DNA of 64,000 nucleotides from Misgurnus anguillicaudatus (GCF_027580225.2 NC_073360.2:9106501-9170500); one strand, 5' to 3'. Counted from the stretch's first letter, positions 22,701 through 33,299 are shown. Notes: generated by a model not told the origin, from the sequence alone. Made by a program: numbers and translations.

Positions 22701-25700
22701 GCACATATTTTTTTCAAGTTTTATTAAGGCGCTCTGGATGATAATGAACAATAATGAAACTGTATTGCATACAGATATGCTTTTTATTTTACTTGCCATC
22801 TTTTAAACCACATGCCGCCTTGTTTTCTTAAACGTTGCAGTGTTTCCCACAGATCTGAAATTTACTTGTGGTGGTAGCCAGTGCAATCATTACCCACTGA
22901 CAAATAATGGTCTACTATACATGTGACGTAGAACTAATAATGTGTGACACAACACAATACTTTGATTTATTGAAAATTAATATTAATTTCACATTATATT
23001 TCATTAATCTAACCACCCCAAACTTTCTTTGCCATTAACAAAGCTGACACTGTTTGTCAAAGCACCACGAAAACATTTAATGTTTTTGCACTGATATATG
23101 AAGCAATTAGACCCATTTTATCAAACTCAATATAATACAATACTATGTATAGTATATTAATAGACAGTGCAGGTCTATAGATTATAAATGTGACTGATGT
23201 TATGATGGTTATAATTTCTATTAGATAGGCACTTTTACTGCTTATGTTCTATCTTTCTATTTCTCTCTTGCCGATTAAAAAAAGCTTAATCCACTCATTA
23301 TTTCAGATTTAAAAGTCTACTTGCTGTCCCGATGACAGACTTTACATTGCTTTGGGTTTTTTATATCTCGGGTCAGCTTAAGCTTTGCTCGTTCAGTGCA
23401 ATGGGCTTGACATTAGCACTGCTTTTTTGCTACAATCTCTTTGCAAACTTTTTAAATATGGATATGGTTTTAGAAAAAATATGGTTTATTAATAATAAGA
23501 TTATTAAAAAAATGTGAGAAAGAAAATGCAGCGCGTGGTCGTAACAAGAACCATCGCCATAGAAACCCGATCGACTCGGGTTATACACACAATATTAATC
23601 AGACTTGGGACCCAAAGTAATTTAACTAGGACCTAACCGGACCCGACTGACCATTTAAAATATAATCCCGGAACCATACGGGTCCCGCGTCCTCAAGACC
23701 TCTGCTCAAGTTCAGAAACATGGAAGACACTGAGCTTGCGAACGCACACTCATAGGGAGAGACACAACGTGCTTTCACGCAAAATGAAGCCAACGTGTTG
23801 AAGGCTCAGAGCACGTTATAAAACGTTTTCTTAAAATCCACATTTCTGTTTTAATAAATGCTCATAGTAAATCATAGCATATTGCCTAAAACATTAGGTA
23901 GCACAAATGGCAGTTCAAAAGGTCGCATATGCGACCATTTTGGTCGCAGTGTAGTTCCCTGCTTTTGATGTTTTTAAATGTAAAAACCATGCAAACATCA
24001 TAAGTAGACCTCAGACAACATTATAAAACAATAAAATCGACAAATTCACCGCCCCTTTAAGTTTGTGTTTTTTTTATTCTGAGTTGTTTGGTGCGCGATG
24101 ACACACTGTCTCTCACATGCCTATCATATTGCTTAGTTGATCTGTCGAGTGTGCAGCTCAGACATTCACGTAACCCAGCTGGGTGCATCAGATAGTTTTT
24201 ACGAAGGCGAGTGGTCGCGCAATTGACTTCTCTCCTTTAGAACAGCGCTCTTTGAGATTACATATCTAATTGGGAAAACATTATATGATCCGAACTGTGA
24301 GTTTTGTGACTCATTGAAACCACTATTAAATTGTGAGTAGATCCAGTGTGGAGAAAAAAAAAGAGAACAGGAACAGTTGCCTTGCATGGAAATCCAGATT
24401 TCTCAGGCATCAAAAACAAGAATAGCAGAGCAAACATTGTGGTCAGTGGCCCTTAGCTTTGTGTTGTTGGCAAAATTTGGCTTGTGGTGAAAACTAATTG
24501 AGGAACCATGTGCTTTGCCCTCAACATCAAGTGGCATTTTCTTATCTGTGACTTCCATTTATGTTTCAAAAGATTCAAAATCTGAAGTTTATAGTAATTT
24601 TAAGTTCAGTTAGAACCAAATGTTTGGATTGATAATTGTAATTTTACTATTTAAAATTATTATTATTTGTGTTTTGATAGATGTTTTGTCTCAATATTCT
24701 ACATAAAAAAATTATATAATTTTTGCATTTATTTCGGGCTACCAAAAACTGAAGAGTGCGTGCCCAAAGGGCTACCATGGATTTTAAAATTTTGCGAGCC
24801 CTGCATGCTCAGGGACGGTTTGTTTTGTAATGTGAGCGGGCCCTAAGTGACTGACCAATCACAAGATATTGGAACAGCTTGACCAATCAAATGGAAAGAG
24901 GGGTCCAGAAGTTACAGAGCGTTGAAACAAACTGGAAAAGTTGTAATAATGTAAAAAATATGAATACACCCCAATAAACAAAGCCAAGGTTAAGGGCATA
25001 CTAGGTGTTCTTTAAGCAAACATCTTTTGGAATAAAATGTTTTTAAATCACGTGAAACATTTAAGCCAAGTGACCCAAAACATTTGAGCAGTAATGTGTA
25101 TGGTATGTATGTAAAATCTGAAGGGATGTGAAGGCATATGAGCCAATGTGCCGTGGACCGTTTGTAGTCCTGTAGTAGAACATCGAGTCGAATGAAACTA
25201 CACCTCAATAGAAAGTGGTATCAATATCTCGAACAGCACATATTCGTAGTGTGTGTGTCGTGCATCATCGGGATAACATACCATCACACACCATCTCACA
25301 GCTGCAGGAGGAAACCAGTGAGAGGTCTTTAAGCAAATGGTTGTGTGAACATGACTCCAGCTCAATGTCATCTCCACTGTCCCTGTAACACATGGCACAC
25401 AATCAAATATATCCAAGGATGGTCCTTTAAAAACATTAACCCATCTACAGGTGGCAAATAATCTCTTTTTTTACCCAGGGTCTATGCAATCCTGGATATC
25501 TGCCACCCACGAGTTCTTCTGCAAAGAATCGATGGTCTCCAAAATGTATTCAGCACCATTTTCTACCTTTAACATAAAATACAAAACAACTCATTTTACA
25601 AGTCTCTTTGAGCTGTTTTGTGGCATAGTACGTTTGCATTTTCAGTGATATCAGACTGTACATGATGATCTGTTCAGTGTAGAACAATATGAGCTTAGGA

Positions 25701-27270
25701 ATTCCTCATAGTGCACGGTAATGGAGTAAGATTTAATTTTACCTTGAGCACAAATGTGTTGTCTTTATCAGGCATCTCCAGAGGCATCGTGGTCCTCACC
25801 TCCACGATAGCAGATAGAGGAACACTCACTTTGGGTTTAGATGACTACAAACAAAACACAAAATTAATGGCATTTAAATAAACACAGTCTCTTTGGAAAT
25901 ATTACCAATCCCACATGGACCTGAGGTGCTCATGCAAAAATCAACTTTACATAACCTGCAGCAATAGAATAGGGATGGAACGAAAGGAAAATTCTTGCCG
26001 AAAGACGAAAATAATGAAACACTCAGCCGAAAGCTGAATACGGAACATGGTTGTTTTTTCCCCCCAATTATTTTGCATTGCATTAGTTACATTTTTAGAA
26101 TGTCCTTTTTACTATATTTGCTATTTGATTGCAATTTGATCATCAAAAACCTTATTGTTCTGTAAAATTTATTCAGTCTTTTTACTTGTTCAGCCGAACA
26201 CAGAAAATGCCCTTTTCCCTAATTTCGGTCGGTGCATCCCTACTATAGAACTCAGTAGTATTAGCGAGTAGTATTAGCTGATAATCAGACTGGGGACACA
26301 AACAACTTGATCGGGACATATTTTATACCGCCTAAACATCCTAGCCACAACCTGTCCATAAATGTCACACATAAACATGAAAGCTTTGAAATGTTGAGTG
26401 TTCCTCTACCTTTGGTGGTACATAAAACTCAAGCAGAAACTTCTCCTCAGTGTCCATGCAGGCAGCTGTCTTCCTCAACAGTAATCTGCATTTCTGCCAT
26501 TGTGTCGCTCCCATGCAATTTGTGTCGTCGGCTACCATGTATTTCAGCGTACCCTCTCTCTGGATTTCTAACAGCTCTGTTTTCTGGCTCTGAGAGCCCC
26601 GCGTTAGCCTTAGCTTTTGGCTCCAGTGGTCTGACCCCACGACCTCAGCTCCGTTGGCCCTCCTGGAACTACCCGATGGGTCTGGTTCTGGAGATGCCCT
26701 GCGGTGCCAAATTTCTTTAACCCCGTCAACCACGCTTAGACTCATGTTGCGCAGGGAAAAGCCCTTTTTAAAGCGTGCTTTGCGATGCCCCAGCGACACG
26801 TCCTCTGAACTTCTGGACTGGCTTACAGCACCCATTTTACGGGTGGGAGTTTGCTGTTCCTGTCCACTCGCTCCACCCTCTCCACTGTCCATGCTATCCA
26901 GCGATTCACTCGAGGCCCCCAAGTCTTTGCGGCGATGGTAAAGGTCGTGGCCGTAGGGCGATGAGCAACTCTGAATGCCTACAAAAGGGACAATGCTGTA
27001 TTTGGGGGTCAAGGTGCCACCAGGCAAGCAGGGCTCTGGAGCTTCTTCTAGGAGAGAGGAGAAGCAGGTCAGGAAGTGTTGGGCGAAGTGTTGAGAGAAG
27101 CTGGCGTCAGCACCAGGCGAGTCGTAACATGGGTTCTCGCTGATGAAACGGCGGAACTTGTGTGCAAAATCGGCTGCAGAAGCACGAGCATGAAGCTCGC
27201 AAAACTCCTTCCAGTCTGGCAGCGGGCAGGAGGAGTGCTCCGGGCTGCTAGGAGCCACGTCACCATTCAT
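13440..27270 (-). CDS. sh2b2: SH2B adapter protein 2 (APS), eight coding exons
   Basis: Join on the minus strand: 27270-26410, 25844-25743, 25566-25475, 25382-25282, 17490-17359, 17243-17038, 16741-16570, 13738-13440. All introns are GT-AG, the phases agree, and the total is 654 aa plus stop (human SH2B2 is 632). Domains: Phe-zipper dimerisation region (about 18-76, [21 protein letters not shown]); a conserved [17 protein letters not shown] block; PH domain (about 218-345); SH2 domain (about 450-545) with WFHG and FVIR, Arg478 being the phosphotyrosine-binding residue; and the C-terminal [10 protein letters not shown], whose Tyr651 matches the Cbl-recruiting tyrosine of mammalian APS. It is an adaptor for insulin receptor, JAK2 and Kit signalling at the membrane. 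The SH2 and tail sequences match SH2B2 rather than SH2B1 or SH2B3. Confidence 0.95.
13860..14190 (+). pseudogene. CR1/L2-type LINE ORF2 C-terminal fragment
   Basis: On the + strand the sequence reads like the end of a CR1/L2/Rex1-type ORF2: a degraded '[10 protein letters not shown]' start, then [27 protein letters not shown] (the 'HWLPVAARIKFKTLLLA' block) and a later stretch with 'LWNDLP'. It is frameshifted and 5'-truncated. It lies in the final sh2b2 intron, opposite to the gene. Confidence 0.75.
14200..14400. repeat. Dispersed cyprinid-type repeat fragment
   Basis: The passage containing 'agcatagcttagcata' and 'gattagaccattagcat' resembles a widely dispersed non-autonomous DNA element of cyprinid genomes. 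Only one end is seen. The identification is from memory of such sequences and would need a repeat library. Confidence 0.4.
14401..14847. other. sh2b2 intron sequence, nothing recognised
   Basis: There is no coding region or clear repeat boundary here, apart from a CTG trinucleotide at 14845-14847 that is the TSD of the next element. Confidence 0.4.
15363..15920 (+). pseudogene. Myb/SANT-like Harbinger accessory gene, disrupted
   Basis: It begins [20 protein letters not shown] (basic stretch plus Trp of a Myb/SANT-like helix) and, after a 273-bp MITE at 15511-15783, resumes with [26 protein letters not shown]. Together these are the two halves of a single Myb/SANT-like domain. The nested MITE interrupts the frame, so no full protein can be made. 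Confidence 0.7.
15511..15783. mobile_element. Small TIR MITE nested in Harbinger copy 1
   Basis: TIR CAGTGATGCGCGGGT at 15511 is matched by its reverse complement ending at 15783. The flanking hexamers are both GGGAGA (15505-15510 and 15784-15789). The same MITE lies at the same place in copy 2 (19591-19866). Confidence 0.8.
16570..16741 (-). CDS. sh2b2: sh2b2 exon: second half of the SH2 domain
   Basis: It encodes [20 protein letters not shown] through [14 protein letters not shown] (residues 499-555). The acceptor is gtttgtag, the donor is GTACCC, and the exon exits in phase 1. Confidence 0.93.
17038..17243 (-). CDS. sh2b2: sh2b2 exon: first half of the SH2 domain
   Basis: It encodes residues 430-498, including [32 protein letters not shown] and NFQGKAK. 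The donor is GTGAGA and the acceptor gaaactttag. Confidence 0.95.
17359..17490 (-). CDS. sh2b2: sh2b2 exon: PH-SH2 linker
   Basis: It encodes residues 386-430 with [13 protein letters not shown], matching the mammalian HVPLETFLQTLESP stretch. It is bounded by ttcattcag and GTACAT, with phases 1 and 1. Confidence 0.88.
17573..17949. mobile_element. hAT-like MITE remnant
   Basis: Ends 'caggggttatcaaagtgg' and 'cgtttgagaagctctg' are imperfect inverted repeats. Candidate 8-bp TSDs gtgtacat/gtgtcact are only partly alike, so the copy is old. It lies in the sh2b2 intron. Confidence 0.6.
18282..18545 (+). mobile_element. tRNA-derived SINE (DANA/V-SINE-like)
   Basis: The head reads 'gacctaatggttagagagttgg' (A-box region) followed by 'agttcgagtctg' (B box), the internal Pol III promoter of a tRNA-related SINE, then a body ending near 'ttgttgtcacacactc'. 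The flanks 18120-18281 and 18546-18620 look like two parts of an older repeat into which it inserted. Confidence 0.7.
18620..18899. other. sh2b2 intron spacer
   Basis: No gene is seen; the CTG TSD of Harbinger copy 2 is at 18897-18899. Confidence 0.4.
19450..20010 (+). pseudogene. Myb/SANT-like gene remnant in Harbinger copy 2
   Basis: It starts [20 protein letters not shown] and carries the same MITE interruption (19591-19866), followed by a piece with 'GRLREAVV' in a shifted frame, where copy 1 has ERRWYALQ. It cannot encode a working protein. Confidence 0.65.
19591..19866. mobile_element. Passenger MITE in Harbinger copy 2
   Basis: It is orthologous in position to 15511-15783. Its TIRs have diverged (cagtgatgtgtggat at the left end; right end 'cccagcgtatcactg'). 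Confidence 0.75.
20022..21170. mobile_element. Nested foldback-type element inside Harbinger copy 2
   Basis: The segment is absent from copy 1, where 'gtacaattaaatatataatatc' is continuous. It begins with a 147-bp hairpin (20026-20172). An inverted pair 'tttataaaacgg' (20174) and 'ccgttttataa' (about 21159) bounds the remainder. No coding region is seen. The superfamily is not certain. Confidence 0.6.
20026..20172. repeat. 147-bp near-perfect hairpin
   Basis: The left arm (gcaataagcccc... ggctaaggggcg) and right arm (...cccccttagccg...ggggcttattgc) are reverse complements over about 60 bases with few mismatches, around a short GC-rich loop 'cgacgcgaagcggag'. Confidence 0.9.
21585..22618. other. 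sh2b2 intron sequence, repeat-like but unnamed
   Basis: No coding region is supported. The text near 22490 ('gaagtgggcgtttacgtcc ... cggcccgccccttc') and after 23962 ('caccgcccctttaag') may be parts of one older element split by the 22619-23961 insertion. Confidence 0.35.
22619..23961. mobile_element. TIR DNA transposon with 5-bp TSD, hAT-like, non-coding
   Basis: TIR CAGGGAACTACACT at 22619 and AGTGTAGTTCCCTG ending at 23961 are perfect inverses. The flanks carry CTTTT on both sides. Sub-terminal text 'ggtcgcacatat' / 'catatgcgaccat' gives further inverted repeats. No transposase frame remains. The 5-bp TSD is shorter than the usual hAT 8 bp. Confidence 0.75.
23962..25281. other. sh2b2 intron sequence
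   Basis: AT-rich sequence without supported genes. A hAT-like terminus 'ttttgcgagccctg' near 24792-24804 has no recognised partner. Confidence 0.35.
25282..25382 (-). CDS. sh2b2: sh2b2 exon after the PH domain
   Basis: It encodes [20 protein letters not shown] then [14 protein letters not shown], aligning with the mammalian DSEEDTEL...SCSCELL stretch. The acceptor is tgttacag, the donor GTATGT, and phases are 2 in and 1 out. Confidence 0.92.
25475..25566 (-). CDS. sh2b2: sh2b2 exon: end of the PH domain
   Basis: It encodes [20 protein letters not shown] then [11 protein letters not shown], including the conserved PH C-terminal helix Trp. It is bounded by tatgttaaag and GTAAAA. Confidence 0.94.
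25743..25844 (-). CDS. sh2b2: sh2b2 exon: middle of the PH domain
   Basis: 34 codons, [20 protein letters not shown] through KDNTFVLK, phase 0 at both ends, with acceptor gtttgtag and donor GTAAAA. Confidence 0.95.
25970..26242. mobile_element. Short hAT MITE in a sh2b2 intron
   Basis: Ends are TAGGGATGGAACGAAA and its imperfect inverse TTTCGGTCGGTGCATCCCTA. Flanking octamers caatagaa and ctatagaa differ at one base, as expected of an hAT TSD. It is 273 bp with no coding capacity. Confidence 0.78.
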
Positions 27271-27290
27271 TACTGGGCCATGCTGATGCC
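26410..27290 (-). CDS. sh2b2: sh2b2 first coding exon
   Basis: The acceptor 'gtttttttag' ends at 27291. The start codon is ATG at 27270 (MNGDVAPSS; mammalian SH2B proteins also begin MNG). A 20-nt leader precedes it. The exon holds the Phe zipper, the Ser-rich [14 protein letters not shown] region and the first PH strands, ending ...EFYVPPK at 26410 with donor GTAGAG, phase 0. An in-frame upstream Met exists only if the intron is retained. Confidence 0.93.
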
Positions 27291-27573
27291 CTAAAAAAAC
27301 ACTGACAGACAGACAGAAAGAGAGGTAAAGCACTATATGTTTAAAAGCATCCATTATTGCTATTCAATTTAAACCATTTGTGGTTGTAGTTGTCATTGCT
27401 GGTGTTGTAATTCCGGTCCTTCATTGAAGAAAAAAAACTGTGTGTAAAGTTCTAAGCAATTTGACATTGTGAAAATCTAATTTGACCAACGTGTCAAACA
27501 GAAAGATCAAGATCACTGACTTTAACTCAAAATAATGCCATCTATTCTTACCCTCATGTTCTTATGTACAGTA

Positions 27574-28190
27574 TAGGGGTGTAACAATACATCTATATGG
27601 ATCGATGCATCAATTAAATTTCTAACGATACGATGCATCGATGCCACACATAAAATATCGATATCTTTATTTTGACACTCTCCACGTCCTCATTCCTTGA
27701 AGTAACGTCTATCTACGCATTTCCGCCATTTTCAAGCGTGCATTTTCTTTTTTTGTGCTAGTGTCAGCAAGTGAAAGCGGTTGTAGCAGCAAAAACACAG
27801 CGAAAGAGGCAGAAGAAGTTGTGACTGCTATCGGACGCAAATCGTGAGTTTGGAAATATTTTGTATTTAGAAAATGGACTGGACAAACAGATTGGCAAAA
27901 AACTTTTGCCAGCCCCAGTTGAAACGCTAAAGACATTGACTGTTACCATCATAAGCTTGTTTTTATATGATATTTTCCCCTCAATATTTAATTTTCTTTA
28001 TTTATGTGTATTTGTTTCTTAGTTTGTTGTTGTAAATGTCCCATTGGTGGAGATTGTACCTTTAAAAAAAAATTTATTAAAAGTACAAGTTATATATTTT
28101 GGTTGCATTCTTTATTAAAAATGTAACTGTTTAACTAAGCACATAATATTAATGTATCGATAAATTAAATCAAATTGTAATTGCATCGAA
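27574..28190. mobile_element. Truncated hAT-like element in sh2b2 intron 1
   Basis: It starts 'aggggtgtaacaatacat' with runs of 'gatcgatgcatc', the usual 5' end of a widespread vertebrate hAT group, and ends around 'gtatcgataaatt'. The matching 3' terminus is missing. Confidence 0.5.
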
Positions 28191-29571
28191 CAAAATGTTT
28201 GATAAACGTCTGAAAACGCAAGGTGCACTACCCTGCCTTTTAAGGAATAAAAGGCGAGCACTCTTTATATCGTTTATAACGCTGCTACAAAAAAACGAGA
28301 GATGCTCAGGGCTCATAAACAGCGAGCAAAACTCTCACTGCCAAAAAAATATATATATATATAATCCTGGTGGCAGTATAAGGCAAGGACTTTTCCATAA
28401 AATACATGTAAACATGGTCTGGCATTTATCTGTTGGTCTTTTAGTGACTATAAATCTAAGTATATAAAATCAAAATATAAAAATAAAATATAAAATCAGC
28501 TGCTGTGTATAATTGTAAGTGCCCACAATTTGTAGTTTGTGTTCATTATGTTAATTTTTCTTCTGTTAAGAAGTCATTTAAATAACCGTGGCTTGAAACA
28601 GATGGAAAATTGACTGGTTTGTGTGGACTCTCCCAATGTAAACTGTCTAAGCCCCCTGATGGGTCATGCGACTGAAAACTATCAATTGAGGAACCCAATT
28701 GAGGAACTACAAACTTACCACTCAGAAACATCCATTAACAATCCCCAAACAAGTAGTTATTCCTCAATCAGTTTTTTTTTTGTCTGATACAGACTCAAAC
28801 ATTAGGTTTGTTTACTATGTGAGCTACTGGCATGAGCCTCAGAGCAGAGCTCAACATTATTATTCATAACCCTTCTAAATAGGGCAAAAATAGACCATTT
28901 CATTCAATGGACAAATCCCAGGGTTGTAAATGGACATTTAAAAACATTTCTGGATAATTTTTGCACTTAATAAAGTTACATACCTTCTATGTAAATATCA
29001 AAGAACAATTTGACATTATTTCAATGCATTCTTTGACACCTTTAATGTGATTAAATTCAACTCTTTACCATGACAGAGTAAAACATTTTACATAGTGCAA
29101 ATGTCTTTGTGTCTTTATGCCAACCGATTAGCCAGATAAGCTAACATACTAATACAGTTACTAAACAATCAATATCACTTCAAATAGTAATACATTGTAT
29201 TACTATGTAAACTCTGATTGGATGGCTGAGGGGTACTTATGTTTATGAAATAATTGGTTTGAATCAAGATATCTCCAAACAGCTTCTTACTAGTTCCTTA
29301 AGATATCTCAGATATCTCAGAATAAATGGGTACTAGTATTTATTCTAGTACTAATCATTTCTAATTGGTACGTATTCCAAAAATTACATTACAAGTGTCT
29401 TTTTAAATATTAATAGTAACTATATACTAGTAAGTATTATGAAGCACTGGTACTTATTCATTAGATACTAGTACCTATTTAATAGACACTGGTAGTTATT
29501 CATTAAGTACTAGTACTTATATATTAGACATTAGTGTATTTTGCAATAGTTACTGATAACATTATTTATCT
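28191..29571. other. sh2b2 intron 1, no gene
   Basis: AT-rich sequence. At 29320-29540 the motif 'tactagtacttat(t)' recurs at least five times as a loose, diverged repeat. Confidence 0.4.
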
Positions 29572-29745
29572 TAGTCGCAATTGTAATGACACGTAATGAC
29601 TAGTCAGAATGGCCACTGTAGAGTAAATTAAAAATCTTACTAGTTAAATAATAAAGTTTAGTCGCAATTGTAATGACACGTAATGACTAGTCAGAATGGC
29701 CACTGTAGAGTAAATTAAAAATCGTACTAGTTAAATAATAAAGTT
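29572..29745. repeat. 87-bp tandem duplication
   Basis: Two head-to-tail copies (29572-29658, 29659-29745) beginning TAGTCGCAATTG differ at one visible base (atcttac versus atcgtac), so the duplication is recent. Confidence 0.95.
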
Positions 29746-30251
29746 TTGATTGGAGATTGAGATAAACTGCAGTGAAATCTAGAAATCCAACTTGAAATCT
29801 GTTTACAAATCCTCTATATTGGGTTAAAGTAATCGTTTATTTATACCCTTTACTTAAATATCTAATGTAAACACATTGTCTAATGTTGAGGTACACCGTG
29901 CAGTTTCATAATGTCATAGATGTTTAAATAAAAAATAGTGTGAAATCTTTAAAAGAAAAATTAAATCTTACATATTATCACAAATATTGTGTGGCCAAGA
30001 TGTCTAAGAGATTATATACACAATGAAATAAAACACTACATAAGAACACAATGATCAGAAAGGATCCTAAATAAAGAAAATACAAAGAAAACGAATGTGG
30101 AGAAGACAATCTAACTGTGTATACAGATGATCCATGAGGCCTTGTACTGTACATCATCTGTTATTGTGCTAATGATGATGATGATGATGATGCGAGTGCA
30201 CGAGTCTCTATTTGAATGAAGCCCGTCTGTGTGGATCAGGCCTGAATCAAT

Positions 30252-30289
<38 letters not shown>

Positions 30290-30460
30290 GTATAGATGAT
30301 GAACACTACATCTGATCATTCGCATTACAATAAAATCATTATCAATATAAACACATATAAATGCACGCGCACGCTACACACACACATTTACCTCAAATCT
30401 AGAGGTTTATTAACGCGTCGTGTAAACGCGCACGCTGAATATAAAGTCGTTTTTTCTCAC
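29746..30460. other. sh2b2 intron 1 proximal part with microsatellites
   Basis: It contains (ATG)n at about 30171-30191 and (CA)n at about 30254-30287. No genes are seen. Confidence 0.6.
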
Positions 30461-30600
30461 CTTCGTGATTAACGCATCCGTGCTGTTATTTAAGAAGATC
30501 CCCGCACATCTCATTGCTACATGAGCCGCAGTATCTCACAACATCTCCATCCGCCTGACGCGAGCTCAACTATTCTCTCCAGCCTGACCAGCTGCTCTTA
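30461..30600 (-). promoter_or_regulatory. sh2b2: Candidate sh2b2 non-coding first exon and promoter
   Basis: On the minus strand a relatively CpG-rich stretch (GAGCTCGCGTCAGGCGG ... ATGCGTTAATCACGAAG) ends in a good donor, GAAG|GTGAGA, at 30460-30459. It is the best match for a 5' UTR exon spliced to 27290. It contains short upstream ATGs. Its 5' limit is a guess. Confidence 0.45.
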
Positions 30601-32635
30601 AAGAGAAAGTGCCGTGATTTGATTGGTCCCTAACTAGGACACGTCATGAAGTCATCGGTCACCAGTGAACAAATGTGATTGAGAGCATCATGCACAGGGA
30701 TTACTGTAGATCACATTTAACATTCATGAAGAAATAATTCAAAAGTGCACAGGTTTTCTCCAGAGGGAGGAAGGTCATTTACAGTACAACATATGGCCAC
30801 AATATACACATGCTAATAAATTAGAAACAAAAGTATGTTTGCATATGTATACAGCACCGAACATCAAAGTAAAGTCCTGCTTCATCCTGTGTGATCTATC
30901 TATACAATCATATGTATAAGAGTGTTTTACATATTGTATATGCTAAAAATCTCATATTTAAAAGCTGTCATTGTTATCTCAGAGTCAGTAGGAAGGGGAT
31001 GTTCATCATGAAATAAAGATGTTGTAAGTAATGTCATGCCTTTATTCTCTCCTTATCCACATAGAGGTGAAATTTTATTGTACGCAAGAAATACTTTATT
31101 ATGAGTCATTCAATTATTAGAAAAATATCAATATTCATTCATTTAGGCCTATCTGTTCTTTTTATATTATCAACATACAGAGAAAAAATAAAAATAAAGT
31201 TATTATTTATTCATTCTGCTTTCCTGTTTAATTATTTATTCAATTTATTTATTTTTAAATTTGTTTTGGAAATGCTATTTATAGGAATAAAACAACAAGT
31301 TTCCATTAATTATAAAATGTTTTATTAAAAACGGTAGATCAAGCACAGCAGCTTAGTGGAGTTTCAAGTCTGTGTAAATTGGCATGAAAAAAGTGATGAA
31401 ATGGCATGAAAATGTTACATTACGGTTAAAGTGACCAAAATCACAACAGATATGATCATGGTTTTGTGAACAATGTCTAGAATGTAAAAAAAAGTACTGA
31501 TGCAAACCAAATTTAAAATTTATTTTACATTGCAAGTGCACTTTTGTTCTCATAAACATCAAATAAATAATCATAGCACATTCGGGGTTGTGAGATAAAT
31601 GTTCATCTAGCTCAGATGAAACAAAAGTGAGTAAATCATATATATAAACACAGGACAAATCAGTAAGTCATCTGTCTGCATATGTTGTGAGAAATTTGGG
31701 GTGTACTTTAGGACCCAGGAGTAAAGCTGCATGACACCTGCTCACAGCAATCACTAAAGAAGCAAACAGAGCTTTAAACTCATCAGATCTCATCATTTAA
31801 TGGAAAATTAATAAGATGTCTGTCTAAAGAAATATTAAGTGAACAACTAGATTTCCCTAAATTTGTAAATTCTTTTGGACTTAAATTCAATCAGTGAAGC
31901 ACTGTAATTACAAACACATGGGAGCAGATGTGAATTAATGTGTTTGTCTCATGTTATTGCTTAAACTGGTTGATGCTGAACAGGGGTTTTTGAGCTGTGA
32001 CACTGACACAGTTAAACAGTAATAAAAAATTATGCGGTAATACTAACCGTTGCCTTTTTTTGTCACGGTTAACCATTAAAATGGTAAACATTACATCTCC
32101 AGTTCTTAGTTTGTGACACCACAAAAAATGTGATATTAACCACCCAGCCAAATTTTAACGATTTAAAAAACCACTATAAGTCATCAAAATCTTGGAAGAA
32201 CAGGCAGGTTTCTCTGCTTTCAAACGCTGGGGCTATGTTCTCTGTTTCTGCTCATCTCATGTTGATCTTGAGTACCTATAGAGTATTATTGCATCCTTCA
32301 TATCTCTGAAGAGTCTTTAGTTTTATCAGATTTATAAAAGACAGATCAGCTGTAACGATTGTTTTCGGAAAAAGCAGAGCTCCTGGAGGCGTTGCGTGGG
32401 CAAGTGAATTTTGAGCAAAACATTATTCCACTATCTCACATTTGATGCAGTTCTACTTACCGCCTGCGACTCATGACCCGGTTGTTTTATCACTGGGACC
32501 ACCCAGTGATTAATAGCATTAATTATTCAGCTTCTCCTCCCACACTACATTGTAAAGAAAAAATCCCCAGGAGCAGATGCTGGCAACATGATCCATGACG
32601 CACAAAATTCAAGGAATATTTACATTCTATCTGTG
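30601..32635. other. Intergenic spacer, nothing recognised
   Basis: AT-rich sequence with no supported coding exon. No clear repeat boundaries are visible by eye. Confidence 0.4.
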
Positions 32636-33006
32636 AGTTCTACCAGAAAGACTCGAAGATAGGTTAAGAATTTATATTAGTTTATTTAACAGTAGTTAGC
32701 AACCAAGGCTGAAATGTAACACAGTATAGTTCTTTGGCGTAGGCCCCGACCATAGTTCAATTCCGGGGGTCACGGATTCTTGCGGTTCCTGTCTGAAGAT
32801 GAAGACAGGCCAGAATCTAATTCCCCTCAAGTATGGACGGAACCGACCTGGTGATGGTGGTAGGGAGGGTGGGTTGTAAATGCTGGCATCAGTATCTGCG
32901 AACGCAAAGACAGGTGAGTAAGAGGCTTATATACTCTCAGTATCAGGGGTGATTGATTGCGCCTTGTGAAATGAATGACATAACATTCGAGTTTCCTGGT
33001 AGAACT
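32636..33006. mobile_element. Short TIR element sharing both ends with the adjacent 12-kb unit
   Basis: Left end AGTTCTACCAGAAAGACTCG and right end (reverse) AGTTCTACCAGGAAACTCGA form a ~21-bp imperfect TIR. The left ~220 bp recurs at 33030-33220 and the right ~160 bp recurs at 45015-45170. On the minus strand there is a TATATAAG box (about 32930) and an AATAAA near the far end, so an LTR-like or transcribed-unit reading is also possible. Confidence 0.6.
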
Positions 33007-33299
33007 TACGCTACGCTATGCTAAGCTAATATTTCTACCAGAAAGACTCGAAGATAGGATATGAATTAATATGAGTTTATTTAACAGTAGTTAGCAACCA
33101 AGGCTGGAATGTAACACAGTATAGTTCTTTGGCGTAGGCCCCAACCATAGTTCAAATCCGGGGGTCACGGATTCTTGCTGTTCCTGTCTGAAGATGAAGA
33201 CAGGCCAGAATCTAATCCCCAAAAATTGGTAACGATGATCGGTACCCACCAGTGTTTCTTAGAGGTTCCTGAAACAGAGATAAGAGAAATTGTTATCTA

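Noticed and set aside
27271..27354. Extra N-terminal residues for sh2b2 with a signal-peptide look ([19 protein letters not shown])
   Set aside because: This is intron sequence read through; a good acceptor (tttttttag) ends at 27291 and SH2B proteins start MNG.
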